Counted from the first letter of the stretch, positions 1 through 9,671 are shown. The stretch is DNA of 64,000 nt from SZUA-309 sp050185825 (GCA_050185825.1 JBFWZA010000001.1:124001-188000), one strand, 5' to 3'. Numbers and translations: made by a program. The notes: generated from the letters alone by a model not told the origin.

Positions 1-2469
1 ACGGGCAGTACGGACGTGGCCGAGGTGAGCTTCGAGTTCGAGAACCGGGTGGAACGCATCCGCGAGGATCCCAGGGTCACCAAGCCCTACGGCGACGCGC
101 AGTGGAGCTCCATCGTCGCCCTCGGAGAGCGCATCGAAGCCGAGCTCGAACGGGAGGACGTCCGCCTCACCATGGGCGGCGAGCCCACCTTCGTGTCCAT
201 CGACGACATGGAAGGCGAGGAGTGGAATCACACCGCCATGTCCGAGAAGAAGCTCGCGCTCGCCACCGATCTGCTGCTCGAGCTGAAGACACGGTTCGCG
301 CCGAAGGGTGTCGTGCATTTCGGCCAGGGCAAGTGGTATCCGGGCGAGCCCCTGCCCCGCTGGGCCCTGTCGCTGTTCTGGCGCACCGATGGCGAGGCCA
401 TCGTCGCCGCGGACGAGTGGATCGACAGCAACCAGCACGCCCACGGATTCGATACGGGAGACGCCGGCCGATTCGTTGCGGCGCTGGCGAAGGCCCTGGA
501 GGTGGCCGAGGACTACGTCGTGCCCGGGTACGAGGATACGCTCTACCACCTCTGGAAGGAGAGCACGCTGCCGGAGAACGTGACGCCGGAGGACAGCAAG
601 CTCCGTGACCCCATGGAGCGCAAGCGCCTGCGCGAGCGGTTCGTCCAGGGGCTCGACGCGCCCACCGGCTACGCGCTGCCGATCAAGTGGCGCGAGCTCA
701 CCCGGGGTGACGGCGAGTGGGTATCGAGCCCCTGGCCGTTCCGGGACGGCTACATGTTCCTGCTGCCGGGAGACTCACCGGTGGGCTACCGGCTGCCGCT
801 GGCGTCACTGCCCTGGGAAGCGCCGGATCCCACGGAGTTCGAGCCCGAGCGTGATCCCTTCGAACCCCAGGACGACCTGCCGCCCGCCGATGCGGCGACG
901 GCGAAAAAGAAGAAGCGGAAGCGCCAGGCCACCGCCATGCCCACCGGGCGGACCATCGAGATCGTGCACACGGCGCTGTGCGTGGAAGCGCGCAACGGAC
1001 GGCTGCACGTGTTCCTGCCGCCGCAGGAGCAGCTCGAGGTCTATCTCGATCTGGTGAACCAGGTGGCGAAGGTGGCCCGCGATCTGGAGCTGCCCGTGGT
1101 GCTGGAGGGCTACGAGCCACCCCGGGATCCGCGCCTGAAGATCATCCAGGTGACCCCAGACCCGGGCGTGATCGAGGTGAACATCCATCCGGCGGACGCC
1201 TGGTCGGACCTGCAGCAGAACACGGAAACGCTCTACGAGGCGGCCCGCGTCTGCAGGCTCGGCACCGAGAAGTTCATGCTCGACGGTCGTCACTCCGGCA
1301 CCGGCGGCGGCAACCACGTGACGCTCGGCGCCGCGACCCCTGCCGACAGCCCCTTCCTGCGCCGGCCGGATCTGCTCAGGAGCCTGTTGTCCTACTGGCA
1401 GCGGCACCCGAGCCTCTCCTACCTGTTCTCGGGGCTCTTCATCGGCCCCACGAGCCAGGCGCCGCGGGTCGACGAGGCCAGGGACGACAACCTCTACGAA
1501 CTCGAGATCGCCCTCTCGCTGCTGCCGGAGGGTGAGAACGACCGGCCCTGGATCGTCGACCGGCTGCTCAGAAATTTCCTCGTCGACCTCACCGGCAACA
1601 CCCACCGGGCCGAGTTCTGCATAGACAAGCTCTACTCGCCTTCGGGTCCGGCCGGCCGCAAGGGGCTCGTCGAGTTCCGCGCCTTCGAGATGCCGCCCCA
1701 CGCCCGCATGAGCCTGGTGCAGATGCTGCTGCTGCGCTGCCTGGTGGCCCGGTTCTGGAAGACGCCGTACAAGGCGCCCCTCATCCGCTGGGGCACGGAG
1801 CTGCACGACCGCTTCATGCTGCGTCACTTCGTCTGGGAGGACTTCCGCGAGGTGATCCGCGATCTGCGGGACTCCGGATACCCGTTCGAGGTGGAATGGT
1901 TCGCCCCCTTTCTCGAGTTCCGGTTTCCGCACGTGGGCTCCATCAATGCCCAGGAGATGCAGCTCGATCTGCACACCGCGCTGGAACCCTGGCACGTGCT
2001 CGGCGAGGAGTCCGGGGCTCAGGGCACCGCGCGCTACGTGGACTCGTCTGTCGAGCGGCTGCAGGTGAGCGTGCACGGTGTACCCGGCGACCGCTACCTG
2101 GTGACCTGCAACGGCCGCAAGCTGCCACTGAAGCCCACCGGCATCCGCGGCAGCTTCGTCGCCGGTGTGCGCTACAAAGCCTGGGCGCCGCCCTCGAGCC
2201 TGCACCCCACCATCGACGTGCACACGCCGCTCGTGTTCGACATCGTCGACACGGCCAACCGGCGTTCCGTGGCCGGGTGCACCTACCACGTCTCCCACCC
2301 GGGCGGACGCAACTACGACACCTTCCCGATGAACGCCCGTGAGGCCGAGGCCCGGCGGCTCGCCCGCTTCCTCGACCACGGCGGCAGCCAGGGAGAAATG
2401 CGCATCGTGCCGGAAACGCCGCATCCGGAGCATCCGTTCACGCTGGATCTCAGAACCGCTTTGAGCTAA
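1..2469 (+). CDS. DUF2126-family protein, 5' end missing
   Basis: The reading frame is open from the first base, so the gene starts outside the window; a GTG at 16 is an internal codon. The visible ~820 residues match the C-terminal DUF2126 part of large (~1100 aa) proteins whose N-terminus is usually a transglutaminase-like domain. The characteristic early stretch MGGEPTFVSIDD is near residue 57, and the long conserved core (HSGTGGGNH, HRAEFCIDKLYS, VEFRAFEMPPH) follows. The family often occurs near circularly permuted ATP-grasp and alpha-E genes and may take part in peptide modification, but that context lies outside the window. A basic linker (KKKKRKR) near residue 300 separates two blocks. 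Family assignment is firm; biochemical role is not known. Confidence 0.85.
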   Translation, partial: TGSTDVAEVSFEFENRVERIREDPRVTKPYGDAQWSSIVALGERIEAELEREDVRLTMGGEPTFVSIDDMEGEEWNHTAMSEKKLALATDLLLELKTRFAPKGVVHFGQGKWYPGEPLPRWALSLFWRTDGEAIVAADEWIDSNQHAHGFDTGDAGRFVAALAKALEVAEDYVVPGYEDTLYHLWKESTLPENVTPEDSKLRDPMERKRLRERFVQGLDAPTGYALPIKWRELTRGDGEWVSSPWPFRDGYMFLLPGDSPVGYRLPLASLPWEAPDPTEFEPERDPFEPQDDLPPADAATAKKKKRKRQATAMPTGRTIEIVHTALCVEARNGRLHVFLPPQEQLEVYLDLVNQVAKVARDLELPVVLEGYEPPRDPRLKIIQVTPDPGVIEVNIHPADAWSDLQQNTETLYEAARVCRLGTEKFMLDGRHSGTGGGNHVTLGAATPADSPFLRRPDLLRSLLSYWQRHPSLSYLFSGLFIGPTSQAPRVDEARDDNLYELEIALSLLPEGENDRPWIVDRLLRNFLVDLTGNTHRAEFCIDKLYSPSGPAGRKGLVEFRAFEMPPHARMSLVQMLLLRCLVARFWKTPYKAPLIRWGTELHDRFMLRHFVWEDFREVIRDLRDSGYPFEVEWFAPFLEFRFPHVGSINAQEMQLDLHTALEPWHVLGEESGAQGTARYVDSSVERLQVSVHGVPGDRYLVTCNGRKLPLKPTGIRGSFVAGVRYKAWAPPSSLHPTIDVHTPLVFDIVDTANRRSVAGCTYHVSHPGGRNYDTFPMNAREAEARRLARFLDHGGSQGEMRIVPETPHPEHPFTLDLRTALS

Positions 2470-2558
2470 CAGCCGAAGGTCTATCAGGGGAAGTCTCCAT
2501 ACCATCTCGATCGCGGATCGCTACCCTGGCAGGGAGAAATTTTCCGCAGAGTTCGCAG

Positions 2559-3401
2559 ATGGCAGAAAAAAACCGGGTTTTCGTGGTGCTCGACCCCACC
2601 AGCATGGAGCAGGCCGCACTCGAGTGGGGCGAACAGATCGTCCGGGCTTTCGGCAGCCGCCAGACAACAGGCGCGGTACTGCACGTTTACTGCTGTATCA
2701 ATTCGGAAAGCGTGCCCATGGCGATTGCCGGTGACTCGGCTCACGCCCGCACGCTGACGGAAAAACGCGTCCAGGGCTGGCTGGATCGGCTGGTAGCCTC
2801 GCCCAGGGCAGACGGCCTGGAAGTCGAGACCGAAGTGGAGTGGCACGACGACTGGCGCAAGGCGCTGGTGGTCGCCGCGGAGCGATGCGGGAGCTCGCTG
2901 GTGGTGAAGAGCATGACTCAGCACTCCCGCCTCGTGCGTGCGATCCGCGAAACGTCGGACTGGACGCTGATCCGTGAGTGCGAATCACCCATCCTGCTGG
3001 TGAGATCCGGACGTCCCTACGGCATCCGCAAGGTGCTGGTGGCCGTGAAGTATCGTCCGGACGAGGAGGCGTACGAGAAGGCCAACGATGACATTCTGGC
3101 GACGGCGAGACGGATCACCGCGGACGTGGGCGCCGAGCTGCACGTGGTGTCCGCATACACGGGCAGCCATCCGGACCGTCAGCGCTTTGCCGATCGGTGT
3201 GGTCTGCAGCGCTCACAGGTGACCGCCGCAATCGGCGCTCCGGAAAAGGTGATCGCCGAGACCGCTTCCCGGCAGGAGAGCGATCTGCTGGTCATTGCAC
3301 GGGTCGCCCGGCCGGACTCGCCGAAGGACATCGGCAGCACCGCGAGAAAGGTGCTCGACGAGATCGACACCGAGGTGCTGATCCTGCCGGCGGGGCGCTG
3401 A
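2559..3401 (+). CDS. Universal stress protein, tandem Usp domains
   Basis: A 280-residue protein with two Usp-like alpha/beta halves, about 1-145 and 150-280, similar in layout to UspE. The first half begins with NRVFVVLDPTS and ends in SPILLVRSG. The second begins RKVLVAVKYRPD and ends TEVLILPAGR, the usual last strand of a Usp fold. The second half carries VIAETASRQESDLLVIA but lacks the classical G-x2-G-x9-G-S/T ATP signature in clean form (GSTARKVLDEIDTEVL), so nucleotide binding is uncertain. Cytoplasmic stress-response role by family. It is a single gene followed by a hairpin, with a convergent gene beyond. Confidence 0.85.
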   Translation: MAEKNRVFVVLDPTSMEQAALEWGEQIVRAFGSRQTTGAVLHVYCCINSESVPMAIAGDSAHARTLTEKRVQGWLDRLVASPRADGLEVETEVEWHDDWRKALVVAAERCGSSLVVKSMTQHSRLVRAIRETSDWTLIRECESPILLVRSGRPYGIRKVLVAVKYRPDEEAYEKANDDILATARRITADVGAELHVVSAYTGSHPDRQRFADRCGLQRSQVTAAIGAPEKVIAETASRQESDLLVIARVARPDSPKDIGSTARKVLDEIDTEVLILPAGR

Positions 3402-3443
3402 TCACTCAGCCGCAGTCCAGCCCGCCGATCCGGCACACGGACT

Positions 3444-3469
3444 GACGGGCACCCCGAAGAGTGCCCGTC
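3444..3469. terminator. Hairpin between convergent genes
   Basis: A perfect 9-bp inverted repeat, GACGGGCAC and GTGCCCGTC, with an 8-nt loop sits between the stop of the stress protein gene and the end of the convergent ScyD-like gene. There is no good T-run on either side, so it may act as a bidirectional terminator or only as an mRNA 3' stem. Confidence 0.5.
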
Positions 3470-3478
3470 TCGCTATGG

Positions 3479-4516
3479 CTAGTCCGGTTTCCCGCAACCG
3501 CGGCAGGCCGGCTTCGCCACATTGCGGTAGCGCAGCACGTCTCCGCTCAGCGTAACGACGAGCGCGTCGCCGCAGGGAGAAAAGTTCAGCGAGGTTGGCC
3601 AGTTCACCCCGTCGGCCAGAACCTTGAACGTCCCGTTCTGCTTCACCTTGAGCAGCCGCCCGGTATCCGGTGCGGCCGGCGCGCCCGGAATCTCCGATCC
3701 CAGATCGCCCTGAGAGAGCGCATAGAGCGCACCATCCGGCCCGACCTCCACATCGACGATCATGCTCACACCGCTGGCCACGGCCGGCAGGTCCACGTCC
3801 GGATTGACGAGCCCGATGGCCAGCACCTTCCCTTCCTCCGGCGGATTCGGTACCGCACCGAGCTGTCCGATGTACGCCGTGCCGAACGAGCCTGCCAGGC
3901 CGGTCGGCACGATGTTGTCGAACTGCTTCAATACCGAGATGTGGCCGTCGAGGGTCGCGTGCAGCACCCGGTTGTGGTGTCCGTCGGTCACCAGAAAGCC
4001 ATCGTGCAGGGGCTGCATGGCGAACTGCACCCCGTCACTCAGATCGAAAGGCGTAGCGGGTGGATTGTCACGCGAGAACGTGCCCAGATCCGCAATCAGC
4101 TCCACGTCATACTTGCTGTTCACCCGATAGATGCCGTCCGCGGGCCCACCGAACTGGCCGACGAGTGTGGTCAGCACGTAGGCGGTCCTGCCGATGAACT
4201 CCACGTCCATGGCACCGCCGAGCCCTACCTCCGGGATCGTCGCCGGCAGGCCTGTGGCAATCGTGTGTTTCCTGCCGTTCCTGAGATCGATACGGGTGAC
4301 CTTCCCCACCGCGCCTTCCACCGCGTAAAGAGCGCCGTCCGGACCGATGGTGGCGCCACTGGCCCCAAGCAGACCGCTGGCCAGCAGTTGGGGATGAAGA
4401 CCCTTGTTTTTACGACTGTCGTCGGCGGTTGCGCTGCTGGCAATGCTCAGCAGCAGGCAGAACAGTGCTCCAATGACTGCAGGGAGGCTCGAACGCTTTG
4501 ATCCGTGATTGAACAT
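3479..4516 (-). CDS. ScyD/ScyE-family exported beta-propeller protein
   Basis: A 345-residue protein with an N-terminal signal peptide (hydrophobic core about residues 12-28, cleavage near ATA-DDS). Repeated blade-like motifs follow (GPDGALYAVEG, GPDGALYALSQGD, HDGFLVTDGHHNRV), as in ScyD/ScyE and NHL/SMP-30-type beta-propellers. ScyD and ScyE are named for the cyanobacterial scytonemin cluster, but most relatives elsewhere are uncharacterised exported proteins, and nothing here suggests scytonemin synthesis. The C-terminus has a small cysteine cluster (CRGCG). Monocistronic. Periplasmic or secreted location is inferred from the signal peptide. Confidence 0.75.
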   Translation of the reverse strand: MFNHGSKRSSLPAVIGALFCLLLSIASSATADDSRKNKGLHPQLLASGLLGASGATIGPDGALYAVEGAVGKVTRIDLRNGRKHTIATGLPATIPEVGLGGAMDVEFIGRTAYVLTTLVGQFGGPADGIYRVNSKYDVELIADLGTFSRDNPPATPFDLSDGVQFAMQPLHDGFLVTDGHHNRVLHATLDGHISVLKQFDNIVPTGLAGSFGTAYIGQLGAVPNPPEEGKVLAIGLVNPDVDLPAVASGVSMIVDVEVGPDGALYALSQGDLGSEIPGAPAAPDTGRLLKVKQNGTFKVLADGVNWPTSLNFSPCGDALVVTLSGDVLRYRNVAKPACRGCGKPD

Positions 4517-4633
4517 GGCTGCACCTCGTCCCTAGTTGAACGTTCCCGGTTACCCTTTCGGCTGCACATGCAGCTGGCAGGAAAGAAACGCAAACAACTC
4601 CCCCCACATCCATGTCCGAGCAGCAGAAGGCCC

Positions 4634-5443
4634 TCATGGGCCCAGCAGCGCAGCCAGATCCTGCGGCATCCTTGCCGACCAGTGGAAAGTACCAGATTCC
4701 AGCATCTCCCGCCCGGCGTCGATGACCGACCCCATGGCCAGTGACGCCAGGGCAGAGCCGACGCTGATCCGGGTTGCACCGGCGTCCGCGAGCTCCGCCA
4801 CATTGGATTTCGACAGGAACGGCGCCAGCACGTTGAGCGGCCGGTTCACCTCGGCGCGCACCCGGCGGATCTGATCCAGGCTCGTGAGTCCCGGCGGGTA
4901 GAGCACGTGGGCGCCCGCCTTCTCGAAGGCCTGCAGACGTCCGATCACGTCATCCAGGTCACCCGACCGGCGGAGCAACCCTTCCGCCCGGGCGGTGAGC
5001 TGGAACGGCACATCCAGCGAAGCCACGGCCTCGGCCGCTGCCTGCACCCGCTCCACGGCGAGCTCGAACCCGAACACGGTCTTACCCGTGCGTGAAAAAT
5101 CCTCAACGGAGCAGCCGGCGACGCCGGTCTCGGCAAGACGCAGCACGTGCTTCGCGACCGTGGCAGGGTCGTCGGCGAAGCCGTCCTCGAAATCCACGTT
5201 CACGGGGATGCCGGTTCCCGCCGCGAGCTGCCCGCAATGAGCGAGCTTCTCCTCCAGCGTCACCTGGCCATCGCCGCGGCCGAGCGTCTGCGCGAAGCCC
5301 GCGCTCGAGGTGGCCAGCGCCTTGAACCCGAGGTGCTCAAGCACCCGCGCGGAACCGAGGTCGAAGGGATTGGGAATGACGAAGGCACCTGCCGAGCCGT
5401 GCAGCGCTTCAAAGGACAGGCATTTCTCGAGTTGGCTGGTCAC
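4634..5443 (-). CDS. Isocitrate lyase/PEP mutase superfamily protein
   Basis: An alpha/beta-barrel lyase of the PEP mutase/isocitrate lyase superfamily (COG2513 type), ~269 residues, which fits the family. The N-terminal block FVIPNPFDLGSARVLE, the metal-site region VNVDFEDGFADD and the GVAGCSVEDFS segment are the usual family landmarks. Members cleave or rearrange C-C or P-C bonds of 2-oxo acids; the substrate is not predictable here. I chose the GTG at 5443 because AGAGGAG lies 6 nt upstream. An in-frame start at 5515 would add 24 residues without family similarity and would run towards the divergent MFS gene. Confidence 0.8.
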   Translation of the reverse strand: MTSQLEKCLSFEALHGSAGAFVIPNPFDLGSARVLEHLGFKALATSSAGFAQTLGRGDGQVTLEEKLAHCGQLAAGTGIPVNVDFEDGFADDPATVAKHVLRLAETGVAGCSVEDFSRTGKTVFGFELAVERVQAAAEAVASLDVPFQLTARAEGLLRRSGDLDDVIGRLQAFEKAGAHVLYPPGLTSLDQIRRVRAEVNRPLNVLAPFLSKSNVAELADAGATRISVGSALASLAMGSVIDAGREMLESGTFHWSARMPQDLAALLGP

Positions 5444-5537
5444 CGCGTGCTCCTCTGCGCATCGGCCCTCATCGTACTCCCGATTTCCAGCCCGGCTATA
5501 CTCCACGGGCGACACAGGGGATCGCGGGAGGGAGAGA

Positions 5538-6818
5538 TTGGCTTCGACGACTGAAGCAGGCGCGCGCGGCTGGCCCGTCCGCTACTCGGTGGTGCTGCTC
5601 GCGGCCATCGCGGTGTTCATCTGCTACATGGACAGGGTGGTGATCTCCGTCGCCATCATCCCCATGGCCGCCGACTTCGGCTGGAACCCGGAGGAGCAGG
5701 GCCGGGTCCTCTCCTCGTTCTTTGCCGGCTACCTGCTCACCCAGGTGGCCGGCGGCTGGCTGGCCGAACGCTACGGCGGCAAGGTGGTGCTCGGCATGGG
5801 GGTCGTGTTCTGGTCCCTGTTCACCCTGCTCACGCCCGTCGCGGCGGCGGGCGGCATGCTTGCCCTGCTGGTGACCCGGGTGCTGATGGGCATGGGTGAA
5901 GGCGTGACCTTCCCGTCCATCTACGCGATGTTCGGCCGCTGGGTGCCGACCACGGAGCGCTCACGCGCCATCGGCATCCTCTTCTCGATGATCCCGCTCG
6001 GCAGCGTCTTCGCGCTGCTGGCCACCCCTTGGATCGTCACGCACTTCGGCTGGGAAGCGTCGTTCTACGTCTTCGGCCTGATCGGCTTCGTCTGGTGGTT
6101 CGCCTGGCAGCGGACCGCCACCCCGACACCCGAGCGACACCCGCAGATCGATGCGGCGGAGCTCGCGCTGATCCGGGGCAGCGATGTGGAAGTGCCCCAC
6201 ACGCCACCACCCCGCATGCTGGTGCTGCTCAGAACACCCGCCGTGTGGGCCATCATCGTCTGCCACTTCTGCGCCAACTGGGGCAGCTACGTTCTGCTCG
6301 CCTGGATGCCCACCTACATCAACCGCGGCCTCGGGGTGGACTTCGCCTCTGTGGGCATCTTCACCATGATCCCGTCGCTGTTCTCGTTCCTGGCGCTGAA
6401 CGGTGGCGGCTGGATGGCCGACCGCATGATCAGAAGCGGCATGGACGTCACCCGGGTGCGGAAGATCATGCAGACCATCGGCTTCGGCGGCTCCGCCGTG
6501 ATCCTGGCGCTGGTGGGCTACGTTGAGAGCGTGCCGCTCGCCATCGCCATGATGTCGCTGGGCAGTCTGATCGGTGGCGCCACCGCCGGCGGCTTCGGGG
6601 TGAACCACCTCGACATCGCTCCGCGGGGCGCCGGAGTGGTCATGGGGCTCTCCAACACCGCCGCAACCATTCCCGGCATCGTCGGGGTGTACGTCAGCGG
6701 CCTGATCCTCGACGTCACCGGCTCCTGGGTGATGGTCTTCCAGACCGCCGCCGCCGTGTACGTGGTGGGGCTGGTGTTCTACCTGCTGTTTGCGAGCTCG
6801 AAGAAGCTCTTCGACTGA
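5538..6818 (+). CDS. MFS transporter, anion:cation symporter (SLC17-like) type
   Basis: A 12-helix major facilitator with the family landmarks CYMDRVVISVAI in helix 1, GWNPEEQGRVLSSFF before helix 2 and GGWLAERYGGK in the helix 2-3 loop. These resemble the anion:cation symporter branch, which includes phthalate and hexuronate permeases and SLC17 relatives. It probably moves an organic anion; the substrate is unknown. The start chosen is TTG at 5538, directly after a strong GGGAGGGAGAG ribosome site, giving 426 residues. The frame stays open upstream to 5310 but that part overlaps the divergent lyase gene and has no transporter similarity. Confidence 0.85.
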   Translation: MASTTEAGARGWPVRYSVVLLAAIAVFICYMDRVVISVAIIPMAADFGWNPEEQGRVLSSFFAGYLLTQVAGGWLAERYGGKVVLGMGVVFWSLFTLLTPVAAAGGMLALLVTRVLMGMGEGVTFPSIYAMFGRWVPTTERSRAIGILFSMIPLGSVFALLATPWIVTHFGWEASFYVFGLIGFVWWFAWQRTATPTPERHPQIDAAELALIRGSDVEVPHTPPPRMLVLLRTPAVWAIIVCHFCANWGSYVLLAWMPTYINRGLGVDFASVGIFTMIPSLFSFLALNGGGWMADRMIRSGMDVTRVRKIMQTIGFGGSAVILALVGYVESVPLAIAMMSLGSLIGGATAGGFGVNHLDIAPRGAGVVMGLSNTAATIPGIVGVYVSGLILDVTGSWVMVFQTAAAVYVVGLVFYLLFASSKKLFD

Positions 6819-6904
6819 TCCGCCCGCCTAGGCGTTTTTACCTAAAGACGGGAACGCGCATCCCGTGCAAGCTCGTTATCTCAGCGTGCCGAGAGGAAAA
6901 CGGG

Positions 6905-7339
6905 ATGGGTGACATCTGGGTAGTGGTGGCAGACAGCGTGCGGGCGCGGTTCTTCCGGCTGGACGACCAGCAGCACCTGGAAGAACTGGACGATCTGGTG
7001 GCGCCGGAAGACCGTCTGAAGGATCAGTCCCTCAACGCCAATCGCGGCGGCCGCGCGTTCGACTCGGTGGGCGGCGGCCGGCACGCCATGGAGAAGCACG
7101 AGACCCCGCACGAGCACGCCGTGAAGGCGTTCGCCGGGCGCATCGTCGAGCGGCTGGAACAGGCGCGGACGGGCAATCTGCTCGAGAAGCTGGTGGTCAT
7201 CGCCCCACCGCGAATGCTCGGCTATCTGCGCGAGCACTTCAGCGACGCGCTGGAAGACCGGGTCGCCTGCAGCATCCACAAGGAGCTCACCCGGGAGACC
7301 CCCGCCCGGATCGCCGACTACCTGCCCCGGACGCTCTAG
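6905..7339 (+). CDS. Host-attachment family protein (PF10116-like)
   Basis: A 144-residue protein starting GDIWVVVADSVRARFF, the first strand typical of the 'protein required for attachment to host cells' family, related to bacterial archaeo-eukaryotic release factor-like folds. It also carries the central EKHETPHEHAVKAFAGRI and the late LVVIAPPRMLGYLREHF. The length equals the family norm. The name comes from Agrobacterium attachment work; a general stress or translation-related role is as likely in a free-living organism. ATG follows GAGAGGAAAACGGG. It is a single gene with short gaps on both sides. Confidence 0.8.
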   Translation: MGDIWVVVADSVRARFFRLDDQQHLEELDDLVAPEDRLKDQSLNANRGGRAFDSVGGGRHAMEKHETPHEHAVKAFAGRIVERLEQARTGNLLEKLVVIAPPRMLGYLREHFSDALEDRVACSIHKELTRETPARIADYLPRTL

Positions 7340-7435
7340 CGCCACCCGCATTCCGCCAGCCGCAGGGCTGGACAGCCCGGCTTTTCCCACGCTAGCTTTC
7401 GATATCGGACGAAAGAACCAGGCGGGGAGACACGC

Positions 7436-9166
7436 ATGCACGATCTGATCATCCGTAACGGCACGATCATCGACGGCTCCGGCAACGCACGCTTTCAGGC
7501 GGACATCGCCATCGACGGCGAGCGCATCAGCCGGGTGGGCCAGGTGACGGAGAAAGGCCGGCGGGAAATCGACGCCACCGGTTGTCTGGTGACGCCGGGC
7601 TGGGTGGATGTGCACACCCACTATGACGGCCAGGCCACCTGGGACCCGCTGCTGGCGCCCTCGAGCTGGCACGGCGTGACCACCGTGGTGATGGGCAACT
7701 GCGGCGTGGGATTCGCGCCCGTCCGGCCCGGTCAGGAGCAGTACCTGATCGAGCTCATGGAAGGCGTGGAGGACATCCCCGGCTCTGCCCTTGCCGAAGG
7801 TATCGACTGGCAGTGGGAGTCGTTCCCCGAGTATCTGGACGCGCTGGAGAAGCAGCCGCGCGCCATCGACATCGGCACCCAGGTACCCCACGGAGCCGTT
7901 CGCGCCTACGTCATGGGCGCGCGCTGCAACACCCAGGACGACGTGCCGACGAACGAGGAGCTCGCCGAGATGCAGGCGCTGGTCCGCGAGGGCATCCAGG
8001 CCGGCGCGCTCGGCTTCTCCAGCTCCCGAACCTGGCTGCACAAGGACAAGCACGGGGTGCACGTGCCGGGCACGTTCGCCGGCAGCGACGAGATGCTGGC
8101 CCTGGGACTGTCCATGAGCGGCCTGAATCACGGCGTCTTCGAGCTGGTCTCGGACCACCTGGGCGACGACGACGAGTGGGCCTGGGTGCAGGCTTTCGCC
8201 CGCGAGACCGGCCGCCCGGTCACCCTGGTCGCCACCTCCGCGGCAGCCTTCGAGGGCAACAAGATGTATCGGATTGCCGAGGCCGCCCGCCAGGAGGGGA
8301 TCGAGGTGCGCCCGCAGATCGCCGGGCGACCGACCGGCGTGCTGCACGGCCTGCAGTCGAATTTCCACGTCTTCATGGGTCACCCGAGCTTCGCGGCGCT
8401 GAACGACGCGCCGCTCGAGGACAAGCTCGCCGCCATGGCGGACCCGGCCTTCAAGGCACGCGTGCTCTCCGAGCAGAGCCGGTTCGGACGCATGGCGTTC
8501 GGTGGCAGCCTCACGCAGCTGCTCTGGCTGATCTTCCCGCTGGGCGAGCATCCCAACTACGAGCCCGATCGGGAGGACAGCATCGCCGGTCGGGCCGAGG
8601 CGCTGGATCGCGATCCCTTCGAGCTGATGTACGACCTGCTCCAGGAAGACGGCGGCCGGCAGCTCTTCTACCAGCCTCTCGGCGGCTACCAGACCTACAA
8701 CTTCGACTTCTTCCGCGCCTCCATGGAGCATCCCAACGTGCTGTTCGGGCTTTCCGACGGCGGCGCCCACTGCGGCGTGATCGCGGATGCGGGGATGCCC
8801 ACCTTCATCCTCACGCACTGGGGTCGCGACCGCACCAAGGGCGAACGGATGGATCTCGAGTTCCTGGTGCGCAAGCTGTCCCGCGACACGGCCGAGGCCT
8901 ACGGACTCTATGACCGGGGACTGCTGCAGCCGGGATACCTGGCCGACCTGAACGTCATCGACTTCGAGCATCTGGCGCTGCACCGTCCGGAAGCGGTTTT
9001 CGACCTGCCCACCGGCGGCAAGCGGCTGGTGCAGCGCGTGGACGGCTACGAGCACATCATCAAACGGGGTCAGGAGATTCTCACCCGGGGCGAGCCGACC
9101 GGTGCCCTGCCGGGCAGGCTGGTCCGGGGCGGCGATCCGTCCCTCGCGGCGGCGCGGACCGCCTGA
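7436..9166 (+). CDS. D-aminoacylase-like amidohydrolase
   Basis: A 576-residue amidohydrolase of the N-acyl-D-amino-acid deacylase group. Metal ligands HTH (residues 60-62, VDVHTHYDGQ), the conserved VMGNCGVGFAPVRP segment whose Cys is a metal ligand in D-aminoacylase, FSSSRT near residue 200 and GLSDGGAHCG near 440 are all present. Predicted to hydrolyse an N-acyl or cyclic amide in the cytoplasm. It heads a run of same-strand genes (helical protein, SDR, amidohydrolase-2, PhyH-like). A paralogue with the same domain order is on the opposite strand at 51728-53425. The true substrate is not predictable. Confidence 0.85.
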   Translation: MHDLIIRNGTIIDGSGNARFQADIAIDGERISRVGQVTEKGRREIDATGCLVTPGWVDVHTHYDGQATWDPLLAPSSWHGVTTVVMGNCGVGFAPVRPGQEQYLIELMEGVEDIPGSALAEGIDWQWESFPEYLDALEKQPRAIDIGTQVPHGAVRAYVMGARCNTQDDVPTNEELAEMQALVREGIQAGALGFSSSRTWLHKDKHGVHVPGTFAGSDEMLALGLSMSGLNHGVFELVSDHLGDDDEWAWVQAFARETGRPVTLVATSAAAFEGNKMYRIAEAARQEGIEVRPQIAGRPTGVLHGLQSNFHVFMGHPSFAALNDAPLEDKLAAMADPAFKARVLSEQSRFGRMAFGGSLTQLLWLIFPLGEHPNYEPDREDSIAGRAEALDRDPFELMYDLLQEDGGRQLFYQPLGGYQTYNFDFFRASMEHPNVLFGLSDGGAHCGVIADAGMPTFILTHWGRDRTKGERMDLEFLVRKLSRDTAEAYGLYDRGLLQPGYLADLNVIDFEHLALHRPEAVFDLPTGGKRLVQRVDGYEHIIKRGQEILTRGEPTGALPGRLVRGGDPSLAAARTA

Positions 9167-9204
9167 AGCAAGCGACGAGCGAACCCAGGAAAGGCAGAGT
9201 CGAC

Positions 9205-9666
9205 ATGAAGCAGCACCAGCGCGTGACCTTCAGTCAGGTCAACGACATCTTCGAGCACAGCATCGACTACCTGAAGCACGTGGCCGCCATGCTGGACGAT
9301 CTTCGCACCCCCGACCTCAGCGAGCGGGTGGAGATGCTGCTGACGAGCTACGAAGCGGAGCAGCGCAGCCTGCTCGGCGCCCTCGAGCGTTACGTCGAGG
9401 ATGCGGACGAGCGGCTGCTGAATACCTACGCGCAGTACGCCGTGGAGCTCCCCTCGGAGCTGGGCGGGCCCGAGGCGCCGCTGACAACGCTGACATTGAC
9501 TCGCTGGCTGCAGGGGCTCAACCAGCACCTGGTCACCCTGTTCCGGGAGCTCGCCGGCACCTCGCGGTCGGCAGACCTCCGTGGCGTCTTCGAAGCGCTG
9601 ACACGGCAGATCGAAAGCCACGAGCGCAAGCTCTCCAAGGAATACCAACGCTTCGAGGATCTCTGA
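9205..9666 (+). CDS. Uncharacterised all-helical protein
   Basis: A 153-residue acidic protein that looks entirely alpha-helical (HSIDYLKHVAAMLDDLR, RSLLGALERYVEDADE, EALTRQIESHERKLSKEY). The size and heptad-like pattern suggest a four-helix bundle of ferritin or hemerythrin shape, but no complete metal-ligand set is evident. It lies 38 bp after the D-aminoacylase-like gene and 5 bp before the SDR gene, so it is probably cotranscribed. I do not recognise a named family; real on the basis of operon position, a start with AGGAAAGGCAG upstream, and codon use like its neighbours. Confidence 0.65.
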   Translation: MKQHQRVTFSQVNDIFEHSIDYLKHVAAMLDDLRTPDLSERVEMLLTSYEAEQRSLLGALERYVEDADERLLNTYAQYAVELPSELGGPEAPLTTLTLTRWLQGLNQHLVTLFRELAGTSRSADLRGVFEALTRQIESHERKLSKEYQRFEDL

Positions 9667-9671
9667 GCACC

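Noticed and set aside
805..2505. A 566-codon antisense frame over the DUF2126 gene
   Set aside because: Composition is that of a shadow frame (Val/Gly/Arg/His-rich) without motifs, and DUF2126 is certain.
6825..6834. CGCCTAGGCG followed by T5 after the MFS gene as a terminator
   Set aside because: The palindrome leaves no room for a loop beyond 3 stem pairs, so an intrinsic terminator is weak.
6881..9055. A 724-codon open frame antisense to the host-attachment and amidohydrolase genes
   Set aside because: It mirrors the codon periodicity of high-GC genes on the other strand, has no domain pattern or ribosome site, and covers two well-supported genes.
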